Positions 1 through 7,042 of a stretch of 22,185 nucleotides of DNA are shown here, piece after piece. Made by a program: the position numbers and the translations under genes. Location: NCBI GenBank assembly GCA_030445875.1, contig JASUSX010000005.1, forward strand, positions 1 through 22,185, in the 5' to 3' direction. Position 1 is the stretch's first letter; each line of letters begins with the position of its first letter. A model generated the notes under the pieces. That model saw only the letters and a list, made by a program, of their open reading frames with translations. It did not search any database and was not told the DNA's origin. Origin of the DNA: Clostridia bacterium (GTDB taxonomy: Bacteria > Bacillota > DSM-521 > Neomoorellales > Neomoorellaceae).

Positions 1-477
1 GCCATCCTGGTACTAGGCGCTATAACTGAGGGGGCGGCGGCTGCTAAGCAAGCCCGCGATCTGGGTATAAAAGCAAGGCTCCTGGGTGTAGTAGCCTTTG
101 CCTATAACGATTTTATTAAGCTCGGCGGCAGTGCTGTCGAGGGGACCATTGCTTGTACTACCTTTTTCCCAAGCAATCCTGACCCCAAAGTACAGGCGTT
201 CGTTAAAAAGTATAAAGAAAAATATAATGAAGAACCGGATCATGCGGCAGCTCATACTTATGATGCTTTACAGCTCCTTATTCAGGCCATCAAGAATGGT
301 CAATTAGACTCTAAAGATCTTGCAGCAGACAGGCAGAAAATAAGGGATGAATTGCTAAAGGTCAATAATTATCAAGGTGTTTCTGCACCAATTACCTACG
401 GCCCCAATGATCATGACGGTTATCAAGAACTTATGTTAATAGAGGTTAAAAACGGTGAGTGGCAGGTTATTAAGTAG
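1..477 (+). CDS. livK: ABC transporter substrate-binding protein, LivK type (C-terminal part)
   Basis: The open frame enters from the left edge in frame 1 and ends at TAG 475-477, giving 158 residues with no start in the window. The visible part looks like the C-terminal half of a type I periplasmic binding protein of the Leu/Ile/Val (amide, urea) class: a segment ending in GVVAFAYNDF, then a HAAHTYDALQLLIQAI helix typical of the family, and a final strand ending in GEWQVIK. Such proteins are lipid-anchored outside the Gram-positive membrane and deliver ligand to LivHMGF. The permease and ATPase genes follow immediately, which supports the role. The ligand cannot be read from this fragment; branched-chain amino acids are the default, but amides, urea or aromatic compounds are possible. 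Confidence 0.85.
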   Translation, partial: AILVLGAITEGAAAAKQARDLGIKARLLGVVAFAYNDFIKLGGSAVEGTIACTTFFPSNPDPKVQAFVKKYKEKYNEEPDHAAAHTYDALQLLIQAIKNGQLDSKDLAADRQKIRDELLKVNNYQGVSAPITYGPNDHDGYQELMLIEVKNGEWQVIK

Positions 478-493
478 TGCATTTTTGTAATGT

Positions 494-533
494 AAGTTTG
501 TGGTTATAGGGTACATCCCTATAACCACAACTT
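494..533 (+). promoter_or_regulatory. Strong intercistronic hairpin between livK and livH
   Basis: A 17-bp inverted repeat (arms 494-511 and 517-533, one bulged T at 497-499, 5-nt loop TACAT) fills most of the 77-nt gap between livK and livH. No T-run follows the right arm, so it does not look like a full intrinsic terminator. In transporter operons a hairpin here commonly stabilises the upstream binding-protein message or lets only part of transcription continue, giving more binding protein than permease. That role is inferred. Confidence 0.7.
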
Positions 534-554
534 AATGAAGGGGAGGCTATAGTT

Positions 555-1427
555 GTGTTTATAGATCAAATAATAAGCGGCTTAGTTGCGGGCTCGGCCT
601 ACTCCTTGCTGGCCATTGGCTATTCTTTGATTTTCGCTTCAATGCGGTTACTCCACTTTGCCCAGGGCGATTTTTTAATGCTGGGAGGTTTCATAGCCCT
701 GAGCCTGGTAACTGCGGGGATAGGGAATAGCTTTATAAATGTAATTCTAGTTATGGTCGTATTTGTTTTTGTGGGTCATTTGGTCGAGCGGTTCTGTTAC
801 CGGCGAATTCCCTATCATATGCATTCACCTCGTATCATTGCCACCCTGGGCATTGGCATGGCTTTACGTAACCTTGCCAGCGTACTCTGGGGGGCGCGGG
901 CGCAGACGCTTCCGGGAGACTTTTTTTCGGGGCCTGTGCTGGTTCTAGGCTCCATTAAGTTACAGCCGGCTTATTACTGGACACTAATCATTGCTGCCGT
1001 TCTAATGACGTTGCTGGCAGTTTTTCTTAATAAGACTAAGGCCGGCTTAGCGATTAGAGCAGCGGCTTTTAATGCTGATGTTGCCGAGATAATGGGTATA
1101 AATGCAGCCATGTCCCGTGCTATTAGTTTTATAATAGGTTCCTGTCTTGCTGGCTGTGCCGGTGTTTTAGTCGCTCCGTTGACCTTCATCCATTACGAAA
1201 TGGGAGTTTCTCTGGGGATGAAAGGATTTTCGGCTGCAGTTTTAGGAGGTCTAGGCAGTATCCCCGGGGCTATGGTAGGAGGCCTGTTATTAGGTATTAT
1301 TGAAACCTTGGGAGCGACAGCCATTTCTTCCGGCTATAAAGACTCCATTGCCTTTATCGTTCTAATCTTAATTTTGGTTTTTAGACCCTCGGGTTTGTTA
1401 GGGCAGAGCGAACCGGAAAAGATATAG
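555..1427 (+). CDS. livH: Branched-chain amino acid ABC transporter permease LivH
   Basis: A 290-residue multi-spanning membrane protein of the LivH class, one of the two permease subunits of the HAAT uptake family. The N-terminus has the family pattern GLVAGSAYSLLAIGYSLIF followed by LLHFAQGDFLMLGGF. The C-terminal half has the cytoplasmic coupling segment KAGLAIRAAAFN..AEIMGIN and the late GGLGSIPGAMVGGLLLG helix. Start is GTG 555 behind AAGGGGAGGC at 538-547. Length is normal for the family. LivM starts 12 nt after its stop, so the two permeases are transcribed together. Confidence 0.93.
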   Translation: MFIDQIISGLVAGSAYSLLAIGYSLIFASMRLLHFAQGDFLMLGGFIALSLVTAGIGNSFINVILVMVVFVFVGHLVERFCYRRIPYHMHSPRIIATLGIGMALRNLASVLWGARAQTLPGDFFSGPVLVLGSIKLQPAYYWTLIIAAVLMTLLAVFLNKTKAGLAIRAAAFNADVAEIMGINAAMSRAISFIIGSCLAGCAGVLVAPLTFIHYEMGVSLGMKGFSAAVLGGLGSIPGAMVGGLLLGIIETLGATAISSGYKDSIAFIVLILILVFRPSGLLGQSEPEKI

Positions 1428-1439
1428 GAGGCATAGCCA

Positions 1440-2414
1440 ATGAAGGACAAAAAGTGGCCGCTACCAGTATTCATAGTTTTACTTTTGTTTTTGCTTCCTT
1501 CTATAACAGGTCATAACTACTATGTTTTACATGTAGCAAATATCTGTTGCATTTTTACTATATTGGCTATGGGTTTAAATATGTTACAGGGTTATACCGG
1601 GTTAGTATCTATTGGCCAGGCCGGGTTTTACGCTATAGGGGCCTATATATCAGGTTTGCTTGCAGTTAAACTAGGTTTGCCTTTTTTGATTTGCTTGTTT
1701 ATAGGGGCGCTGGTTGCTTCAATTGTTGGCCTGGCGCTTGGTTTAACTACGGTCAGATTGTATGGCGGTTACCTGGCCTTGGTAACGGTAGGTTTTGGGC
1801 GGATAATCCAATTAATTGCCATCAACTGGGTGGAGATGACTGGCGGGGGGGAAGGGTTATTAGGGATACCCCCGGCCAAACTCGGTACCGTTGTACTAAC
1901 CCCGGAACAATTTTATTACTTTGCCCTATTGGTAACAGTGATTCTCTTCGTAATTACCGTCAATCTGGTTAACTCTAAAATAGGACGGGCGCTGATTGCC
2001 ATTAGAGAACAAAGAATTGCCGCCAATATGATGGGTATTGACGTGGCTGGCTACAGGCTCATAGCATTCGTTATTGCTGCTTGCTATTCAGGTATTGCTG
2101 GGGGGCTATATGCCTTTTTTGCCGGGTCACTTTTTCCTGATTACTTCAGCCTTCCCCAATCGATTATTATACTTATAATGGTAATTCTCGGGGGCGCTGG
2201 TACTCTTTATGGCCCTATTATTGGAGCGGTTCTTGTTACTATAGGTTTTGAATTTCTACGGCCCTTACAAAGTTATCAAATGATAATATATGGTTTTGGA
2301 GTGGTTTTGGTGGTTATGTTCATGCCTTACGGTATAGTAGGTGTAGCCAGGCATTTGTTACAGATTATGCAGGGAGATCGCAAAGGGAGTGAGACTGGTG
2401 TTGCTCGAGGTTAA
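1440..2414 (+). CDS. livM: Branched-chain amino acid ABC transporter permease LivM
   Basis: The second permease subunit, 324 residues and mostly hydrophobic. It shows the LivM signature LGLNMLQGYTGLVSIGQAGFYAIGAY near residues 40-70 and the coupling segment SKIGRALIAIREQRIAANMMGID, which contacts the ATPases. The start ATG 1440 follows AGGAGG at 1427-1432. The last 17 nt overlap the preferred livG start, a sign of translational coupling. It should pair with LivH to form the membrane channel. Its A/T-rich third codon positions contrast with the GC-rich genes after 5,000. Confidence 0.93.
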   Translation: MKDKKWPLPVFIVLLLFLLPSITGHNYYVLHVANICCIFTILAMGLNMLQGYTGLVSIGQAGFYAIGAYISGLLAVKLGLPFLICLFIGALVASIVGLALGLTTVRLYGGYLALVTVGFGRIIQLIAINWVEMTGGGEGLLGIPPAKLGTVVLTPEQFYYFALLVTVILFVITVNLVNSKIGRALIAIREQRIAANMMGIDVAGYRLIAFVIAACYSGIAGGLYAFFAGSLFPDYFSLPQSIIILIMVILGGAGTLYGPIIGAVLVTIGFEFLRPLQSYQMIIYGFGVVLVVMFMPYGIVGVARHLLQIMQGDRKGSETGVARG

Positions 2415-3171
2415 CCAGGTACAAATGTACTTTGGGGGAATAAAGGCTCTGGACGGTGTAGATGTGGCCATTCAACCCGGAACCATCCATGCGGTAATTG
2501 GTCCTAATGGTTCCGGGAAAACGACGATGTTTAACGTCATTACCGGGTTTTATAAACCGACCTCGGGAAAAATCCACTTTAATGGAATCGATATCACGGG
2601 GGAAAAGCCCCATTTCATCGTGGAAAAGGGAATGGCCAGGACCTTCCAGACCCTGCGTTTGTTTCCGCATATGACGGTGATGGAAAATGTTGTTGTCGGC
2701 CGGCATACCCGCATTCGTGAGAGTTTTTGGCGTGCGGCTATACGCTCCCGTAGTACAATCAAGGAGGAAAAAGGGGCTTATGAGAAAGCAGAGCAGGTTC
2801 TGGATTTAGTAGGTTTAATAGACAAAAGGCATCAGTTAGCCAATAGCCTGGCTTATGGGGAGGCCCGTCTATTGGAGATTGCTAGAGCCCTGGCCAGTGA
2901 TCCCCAATTATTACTGCTAGATGAGCCCGCGGCAGGAATGAATCCTTCGGAGACCAAACAGGTTATGGAACTCGTTAAACAACTATGCCAAAAAGGGCTG
3001 ACTATAATTTTAGTTGAACATGATATGAAAGCGGTTATGGCCTACTCGGACGTAGTAACTGTTTTGGATCATGGCAAAAAGCTTGCCGAGGGGACACCCG
3101 AGGAAATCCAACATAATGAGCACGTCATATCGGCATATCTGGGAAAAAGGCGGGGACAGCAACATGCTTGA
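2398..3171 (+). CDS. livG: Branched-chain amino acid ABC transporter ATP-binding protein LivG
   Basis: A 257-residue ATPase of the LivG type, one of two nucleotide-binding subunits. Walker A GPNGSGKT is at about 35-42, the Q-loop lies in ARTFQTLRLF, the signature region reads LAYGEARLLEIARAL (slightly off the usual LSYGEQRRLEIARAL), Walker B is LLLLDEP, and the H-loop is EHD. I chose GTG 2398 because AAAGGGAG at 2382-2389 lies 8 nt upstream; an in-frame GTG at 2389 would add three residues but lacks a well-placed ribosome site. It overlaps livM by 17 nt and livF by 8 nt. Confidence 0.93.
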   Translation: MLLEVNQVQMYFGGIKALDGVDVAIQPGTIHAVIGPNGSGKTTMFNVITGFYKPTSGKIHFNGIDITGEKPHFIVEKGMARTFQTLRLFPHMTVMENVVVGRHTRIRESFWRAAIRSRSTIKEEKGAYEKAEQVLDLVGLIDKRHQLANSLAYGEARLLEIARALASDPQLLLLDEPAAGMNPSETKQVMELVKQLCQKGLTIILVEHDMKAVMAYSDVVTVLDHGKKLAEGTPEEIQHNEHVISAYLGKRRGQQHA

Positions 3172-3871
3172 GGTTAAGAATATCGAAAGTAAGTATGGTA
3201 ATATCCAAGCTATCAGTGATGTAAGCCTGTCAGTTAAACGCGGGGAACTGGTGGCCGTCGTGGGGGCTAATGGTGCTGGCAAAAGTACTACGATGAAAAC
3301 AATAATGGGATTGCTCAAAGCTTCAGCCGGACAAATTATATTTGATAATAAAAATATTACCAACCTGCCTGCCCACGATATTGTAAATCTAGGTATTGCC
3401 CTGGTTCCTGAGGGCAGGATGGTATTCCCGTATTTTACAGTATTAGAAAACTTAAATGCGGGGGCTTACTGTATAAAGAATAAGGCAGAGGTGTCAGAGG
3501 GACTCAACTACGTTTTTAGCTTATTTCCTTTACTAAAAGATCGTCTTCACCAAAAGGCCGGTACCTTAAGTGGCGGTGAGCAACAAATGCTTGCAATTGG
3601 CAGGGCGCTTATGTCTAAGCCTAAGCTTTTGCTAATGGATGAGCCGTCCCTGGGTCTGGCCCCCGTGATCGTTGATAAGATTATTGAACTTATTCAGGAG
3701 ATTCACCAGCAGGGGATGACTATTCTACTCGTAGAGCAAGATGTATATTCTGCACTGGAAATCGCCGACCGTGGCTATGTCATGGAAAATGGAAGGATTG
3801 TCTTAGAGGGAACGGCTAATGAGCTTATGGAAAGCGCGTTGGTACAGAAAAAATATCTAGGTATAGCTTAA
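3164..3871 (+). CDS. livF: Branched-chain amino acid ABC transporter ATP-binding protein LivF
   Basis: A 235-residue ATPase of the LivF type, partner of LivG. Walker A GANGAGKS is at about 34-41, the family segment GIALVPEGRMVFP follows, the signature is LSGGEQQMLAIGRAL, Walker B LLLMDEPSLGLAP and the H-loop EQD. The start ATG 3164 lies inside the end of livG (8-nt overlap) with GGCGGGG at 3149-3155 as ribosome site. The frame stays open upstream to 3071, but the protein family begins at MLEVKNI, so the longer reading is rejected. It is the last gene of the transporter operon; no clear terminator follows. Confidence 0.94.
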   Translation: MLEVKNIESKYGNIQAISDVSLSVKRGELVAVVGANGAGKSTTMKTIMGLLKASAGQIIFDNKNITNLPAHDIVNLGIALVPEGRMVFPYFTVLENLNAGAYCIKNKAEVSEGLNYVFSLFPLLKDRLHQKAGTLSGGEQQMLAIGRALMSKPKLLLMDEPSLGLAPVIVDKIIELIQEIHQQGMTILLVEQDVYSALEIADRGYVMENGRIVLEGTANELMESALVQKKYLGIA

Positions 3872-3899
3872 AGTAAAATTAATATAGGTGGGTCTTTCC

Positions 3900-3920
3900 A
3901 TAATACTATTACTGTATTAT
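3900..3920. promoter_or_regulatory. Palindrome upstream of the GntR regulator, possible operator
   Basis: A 7-bp perfect inverted repeat, ATAATAC (3900-3906) and GTATTAT (3914-3920), with a 7-nt spacer. It includes the odd palindrome GTATTATAC at 3914-3922, which fits the loose GT-Nx-AC pattern of GntR-family operators. It lies 90-110 nt before the regulator start, in a very AT-rich gap. Autoregulation is a guess from position and symmetry. Confidence 0.35.
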
Positions 3921-3934
3921 ACTTATAAAAGGAT

Positions 3935-3970
3935 ATAAGATATAATATAAGATACAATACAAGATTTGGT
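3935..3970 (+). repeat. Tandem 12-mer repeat in the gntR upstream region
   Basis: Two adjacent 12-nt units, ATAAGATATAAT (3935-3946) and ATAAGATACAAT (3947-3958), differ at one base. A third, decayed unit starting ACAAGAT follows at 3959-3970. Each of the first two units carries a -10-like hexamer (TATAAT 3941-3946, TACAAT 3953-3958), but I see no good -35 box 17 nt upstream of either. The array may be protein-binding sites spaced about one helical turn apart, or a slipped promoter region. Confidence 0.5.
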
Positions 3971-4009
3971 TCACCTTAAAAGCTGCCTGAAGAACGGAGA
4001 GAATGTGTT

Positions 4010-4783
4010 ATGCCTAAACAAAAACTTAACCTCCCTGAGATTGAGGTAAAACAACGTTTGAATCTAAGTGACCATGTTTACAAAGCGCTTAAAGATGCAA
4101 TTCTTTCGGGGAAGATTTCACAAGGCTCGAGGCTAGTGGAGGAACAGCTTGCTAGAACACTAAAGGTTAGCAAAACCCCCTTACGGGAGGCCCTGGGTGC
4201 TTTAGAAAAGGAAGGGCTAGTAGAAGCAATTCCTTATCAAGGCCGTTATGTGGCCTCAGTAGCTCCTTGCCAAATGTTGGAGGTATATGAAGTCAGGGAG
4301 ATGTTAGAGGGCTTAGCAGCGCGGCTGGCAGCCGAGCAAGCTTCCCCTGAGCTATGCAGTGACTTGCAGAAATGTCTTGAGAGGTCTAAAGATGCTCTGG
4401 AAAGAGAAGACATTGATGAGTTTTTACGTAATGATCGGGAATTTCATGGCTTGTTGATTGAGTGTGCCAAAAACAAAACCCTGGAACAGATGAACCAGTT
4501 AATTCGCAGTCGAATTATGCTTGGACAGGTGACCTCCGCTTATCGCCTGCACCGCAGAGATGCCTCTTTAAGTGAACACCAGGCTGTATTGAGGGCTATA
4601 ATAGATCGTGATCCTGAAGCTGCTGAAGTTGCAATGCGCCGACATATTAAGAACCTCGCGGCGACTTTAGCTTGTACTGGATGTCAAAATCATACTGACT
4701 GCGTATATCGTAACAAGATCGGTTTTGACCCCCATAAATGTGAATACTGCAGGTTTTACAACCCGGTAAAAAAAGTTGAATAG
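4010..4783 (+). CDS. GntR-family transcriptional regulator (FadR subfamily, FCD domain) with Cys-rich tail
   Basis: A 257-residue regulator. Residues about 18-85 form the winged helix-turn-helix (DHVYKALKDAILSGKI, KTPLREALGALEKEGLV, GRYVASV). Residues about 90-215 form the all-helical FCD ligand domain. Candidate metal ligands of the FCD pocket are present: D142 and H146 (DREFH), H190 and H212. After the normal end of FCD the protein continues about 38 residues with five cysteines, C222-x2-C225-x5-C231 and C244-x2-C247, which is not usual for FadR proteins and suggests a metal or Fe-S site. Start ATG 4010 follows CGGAGA at 3995-4000. It follows livF on the same strand after 138 nt, so it probably controls the transporter; the inducer is unknown. 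Confidence 0.88.
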   Translation: MPKQKLNLPEIEVKQRLNLSDHVYKALKDAILSGKISQGSRLVEEQLARTLKVSKTPLREALGALEKEGLVEAIPYQGRYVASVAPCQMLEVYEVREMLEGLAARLAAEQASPELCSDLQKCLERSKDALEREDIDEFLRNDREFHGLLIECAKNKTLEQMNQLIRSRIMLGQVTSAYRLHRRDASLSEHQAVLRAIIDRDPEAAEVAMRRHIKNLAATLACTGCQNHTDCVYRNKIGFDPHKCEYCRFYNPVKKVE

Positions 4784-4861
4784 GTTTATTGGTACATCCT
4801 GGACAACTATTTGCCGAGTTTTGTAAATACCTCATTCCGTGTGTACGGCGAAAATTAATCC

Positions 4862-4890
4862 TTGACAGCCATCCATTGCCTGTGCTAAAT
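4862..4890 (+). promoter_or_regulatory. Sigma-A promoter of the aroF T-box transcript
   Basis: A perfect -35 box TTGACA (4862-4867) is followed after 17 nt by CTAAAT (4885-4890), with TGTG just before it resembling an extended -10. Transcription would start near 4897, just before the T-box stem I. It is the best sigma-A promoter in the window together with that of rpmE. Confidence 0.72.
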
Positions 4891-4896
4891 TTATGT

Positions 4897-5256
4897 TTAC
4901 AATACGGTTAGTAAAATCCCATGATGGGGAAAAGTAGGCTTTAGCGGCCTGCCCAGCGAGCCGGTGGGGGTGAGAGACCGGCCGGGAAGCTAAGGTTGAA
5001 GTTCTCCCCGGAGGAGCAGGCTGAAGGCCGGTTAATAGCCGGTTGCGTAGGCCGGGCCGGAGCTCCCGCCGTTACAAGGGAGGGGGTATCGGAAGGGGTA
5101 CTGCCGTGATCTCCGGCGCGGCCGGGGAGGCAGGACGATCCAGTCTGTATTCTTTTCCCGTACCCTTTAATGAGCGGGCTGCTTCTATGGCAGCCAAGCA
5201 GGGTGGTACCGCGGGTATAACTCCTCGTCCCTAAAGGGGCGGGGAGTTTTTATTTT
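4897..5256 (+). promoter_or_regulatory. T-box leader controlling aroF
   Basis: This about 360-nt leader fills the long gap before aroF. The 14-nt T-box AGGGTGGTACCGCG lies at 5200-5213 and a terminator at 5221-5256. Stem I is visible: base TGGGG (4925-4929) with CCCCG (5006-5010), a loop-E-like AGTA (4933-4936) opposite GAA (4998-5000), CTTTAGC (4939-4945) with GCTAAGG (4989-4995), and an apical GCCGGT/ACCGGC stem. Uncharged tRNA binding should favour antitermination. The specifier triplet is ambiguous: UUC (Phe) at 5002-5004 fits the gene best, and GUU (Val) at 5001-5003 is the other reading. The acceptor-pairing TGGT (5204-5207) calls for discriminator A, which suits tRNA-Phe or tRNA-Tyr but not the usual bacterial tRNA-Trp (G). 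Confidence 0.93.
5221..5256 (+). terminator. T-box intrinsic terminator
   Basis: An 11-bp stem, CTCCTCGTCCC (5221-5231) with GGGGCGGGGAG (5236-5246), has a TAAA loop and two G-U pairs, followed by TTTTTATTTT. It lies directly downstream of the T-box and would be the OFF structure of the leader. The aroF ribosome site begins 5 nt later. Confidence 0.92.
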
Positions 5257-5278
5257 CGCAAAGGAGGAGGCCTAACCC

Positions 5279-6349
5279 ATGATCGTGGTCATGAAACCGG
5301 GGGCAACCCGGGAGCAAATCGAAGCTGTAAGCGAGCGCCTGGTGGAGCTGGGCTTTAAGACCCACCCCATCTACGGCCAGGAAAAGACCGTCATCGGTGC
5401 CATCGGCGATAAGAAGGCCTTGAGTTCGGAAGCTATCATCAACCTGCCCGGCGTGGAGAAGATTGTCCCCATCATGAAACCCTACAAGCTGGTCAGCCGG
5501 GAACTCAAAGAAACGCCTACCATGGTAAGGGTAGGCGGGGTGCCGGTGGGCGGCCGCGGCCTGGTGGTCATGGCCGGTCCCTGCGCCGTAGAAAGCGAAG
5601 AGCAACTTTTGAGCGCAGCCCGGGCCGTCAAAAACGCCGGGGCGCAGGTAATGCGCGGCGGGGCCTTTAAGCCGCGGACGTCTCCCTACGCCTTCCAGGG
5701 CCTGGAGGAAGAAGGCCTCAAAATGCTGGCCCGGGTGCGGGAAGAGACAGGCCTGCCCTTTGTCACCGAGGCCGTGGACACCCGGGATGTAGCCCTGGTA
5801 GCCGAGTACGCCGACGCCATCCAGATCGGCGCCCGCAACATGCAGAACTTTCGCCTGCTCCAGGAGGCCGGGGCTACGGGCAAACCCATCCTTTTGAAGC
5901 GGGGCCTGGCCGCGACCATCGAGGAATGGCTCATGGCTGCCGAGTACATCCTGGACAGCGGCAACCCCAACTTAATTCTATGCGAGCGGGGTATCCGTAC
6001 CTTTGAAACGGCCACCCGTTTCACCCTGGACCTGGCGGCCGTGGCTGTGGTCAAGGAGAATTCCCACCTGCCGGTGATCGTCGACCCCAGCCACAGCACG
6101 GGGAACTGGCGCCTGGTCCTGCCCATGGCCCGGGCGGCCGTGGCCGCAGGTGCCGATGGCTTAATAATCGAGGTTCATCCCGACCCGGCCCGGGCCCTCT
6201 GCGACGGCCCCCAGTCCCTGCACCCGGAGACCTTCGACCGCCTCATGGGCGAACTGGCGCCGGTAGCCCTGGCTGTAGGCCGCGGCCTGGCGCCAGCGAG
6301 CCTCTTCCTGGAACAGTACGCCACCCTGGCGGGGGGAAAGGAGTTATAA
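5279..6349 (+). CDS. aroF: 3-deoxy-7-phosphoheptulonate (DAHP) synthase, type I-beta
   Basis: Condenses phosphoenolpyruvate and erythrose 4-phosphate to DAHP, the first step of the shikimate pathway to Phe, Tyr and Trp. The 356 residues split into an N-terminal ferredoxin-like regulatory domain (about 1-70, [17 protein letters not shown]..) as in Thermotoga-type enzymes, and a (beta/alpha)8 barrel with family motifs [29 protein letters not shown] and DPSHSTG. The N-terminal domain usually mediates feedback inhibition by an aromatic amino acid. Start ATG 5279 follows AAGGAGGAGG at 5261-5270. The T-box adds control by tRNA charging, so both enzyme activity and transcription may respond to aromatic supply. 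No other shikimate gene lies beside it. Confidence 0.95.
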   Translation: MIVVMKPGATREQIEAVSERLVELGFKTHPIYGQEKTVIGAIGDKKALSSEAIINLPGVEKIVPIMKPYKLVSRELKETPTMVRVGGVPVGGRGLVVMAGPCAVESEEQLLSAARAVKNAGAQVMRGGAFKPRTSPYAFQGLEEEGLKMLARVREETGLPFVTEAVDTRDVALVAEYADAIQIGARNMQNFRLLQEAGATGKPILLKRGLAATIEEWLMAAEYILDSGNPNLILCERGIRTFETATRFTLDLAAVAVVKENSHLPVIVDPSHSTGNWRLVLPMARAAVAAGADGLIIEVHPDPARALCDGPQSLHPETFDRLMGELAPVALAVGRGLAPASLFLEQYATLAGGKEL

Positions 6350-6370
6350 AAACAAGGAGAGAGTTTAATA

Positions 6371-6387
6371 ATCATAGTGGTTATGAT
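6371..6387. promoter_or_regulatory. Palindrome at the hicBA promoter, possible HicB operator
   Basis: A perfect 6-bp inverted repeat, ATCATA (6371-6376) and TATGAT (6382-6387), with spacer GTGGT lies about 40 nt upstream of hicB. It touches a weak promoter candidate (TTTAAT 6364-6369, 17 nt, TAAAAT 6387-6392). HicB antitoxins usually repress their own promoter by binding palindromes, which would fit; binding here is inferred. Confidence 0.42.
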
Positions 6388-6427
6388 AAAATGAAACTGG
6401 CAAGCAATTTGGAGCGAGGGGTACAGG

Positions 6428-6646
6428 ATGAAAACTTTTACAGCCTATGTGGAATGGGATCCGGAGACGAAATTGTATGTTGGTAGTGTGCCAGGGGTAT
6501 CGGGCGCCCACACCCAGGGAGAAACCCTGGATGAGTTACAGAGAAATTTAAAGGAAGTTTTGGAGCTTTGTCTTGAGGAATACAAGGGGAAGCTCGAAAA
6601 TTTACCTAAATTTGTTGGTCTGCAACAGATCGAGGTCGCCATATGA
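6428..6646 (+). CDS. hicB: HicB-family antitoxin
   Basis: A 72-residue protein with the HicB fold: [24 protein letters not shown], then [25 protein letters not shown]. The family pattern is a partially degraded RNase-H-like domain that blocks the HicA toxin active site. It is short and lacks the extra C-terminal helix-turn-helix of long HicB forms; a ribbon-helix-helix is not evident either. Start ATG 6428 has GGAGCGAGGGG (6411-6421) upstream. The stop overlaps the hicA start as ATGA (6643-6646), the common coupled arrangement. Because hicA downstream is broken, this copy has no functional partner here. Confidence 0.88.
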   Translation: MKTFTAYVEWDPETKLYVGSVPGVSGAHTQGETLDELQRNLKEVLELCLEEYKGKLENLPKFVGLQQIEVAI

Positions 6647-6871
6647 GCCGGGTCCCGGTTGTTAATTTCAAGTTAATGGATAAAGTGTTACAAAATCTAT
6701 CAGCCTGTCAGGCAGAAAGGTAACCATATATTTTACCGGCATCCTGATGGTAGAACTACGACGGTACCCAATCATCCGGGACGTGACCTTGCCATCCCCC
6801 TTGTACGCGAAATCCTGCGGGAGATCGAACTGGCGCCGGGTGAATTTCTAGAAGAGATCAGGAAATTGTAA
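6643..6871 (+). pseudogene. hicA: HicA-type mRNA interferase remnant, frameshifted
   Basis: Starting at ATG 6643 the frame gives [20 protein letters not shown], the normal HicA N-terminus, then runs out of frame and stops at TAA 6721-6723. From 6704 a second frame reads PVRQKGNHIFYRHPDGRTTT, then the VPNHPGRDL and LVREILREI segments typical of HicA, to TAA 6869-6871. The catalytic region with its histidine (KGNH) is therefore separated from the start. The Gly-Phe normally between the first helix and this strand is missing, so a small deletion plus a one-base shift around 6700-6704 is likely. The toxin is probably dead unless ribosomes frameshift or the base calls are wrong. Confidence 0.87.
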
Positions 6872-6873
6872 CT

Positions 6874-6903
6874 GCAGCCCCCCTGCCGGAGGCTGCTTTT
6901 TTT
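6874..6903 (+). terminator. Intrinsic terminator after the hicBA remnant
   Basis: Stem GCAGCC (6874-6879) with GGCTGC (6891-6896), an 11-nt loop and then seven T (6897-6903). It closes the hicB/hicA unit three bases after the remnant's stop. Confidence 0.85.
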
Positions 6904-7042
6904 ATAGGGAGTAACTTCCACAACAGGTATAAATAGCATAAGGAATTGTTAAATTATCGTTAAAAATAAAAAGGAGATCAGTCTTTTCTGGAGAATTATA
7001 AGCCGTAAGGACCCCATAAAATCCCGAAAGGATGTGTATGGC

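Noticed and set aside
4828..4850. Short CCGT/ACGG hairpin after gntR as a terminator
   Set aside because: Only four base pairs and no T-run; not enough for a call.
5043..5234. A 63-codon frame within the aroF leader
   Set aside because: It covers the T-box and terminator stem, so the sequence is explained by RNA structure; the predicted peptide is Gly/Arg-rich without family features.
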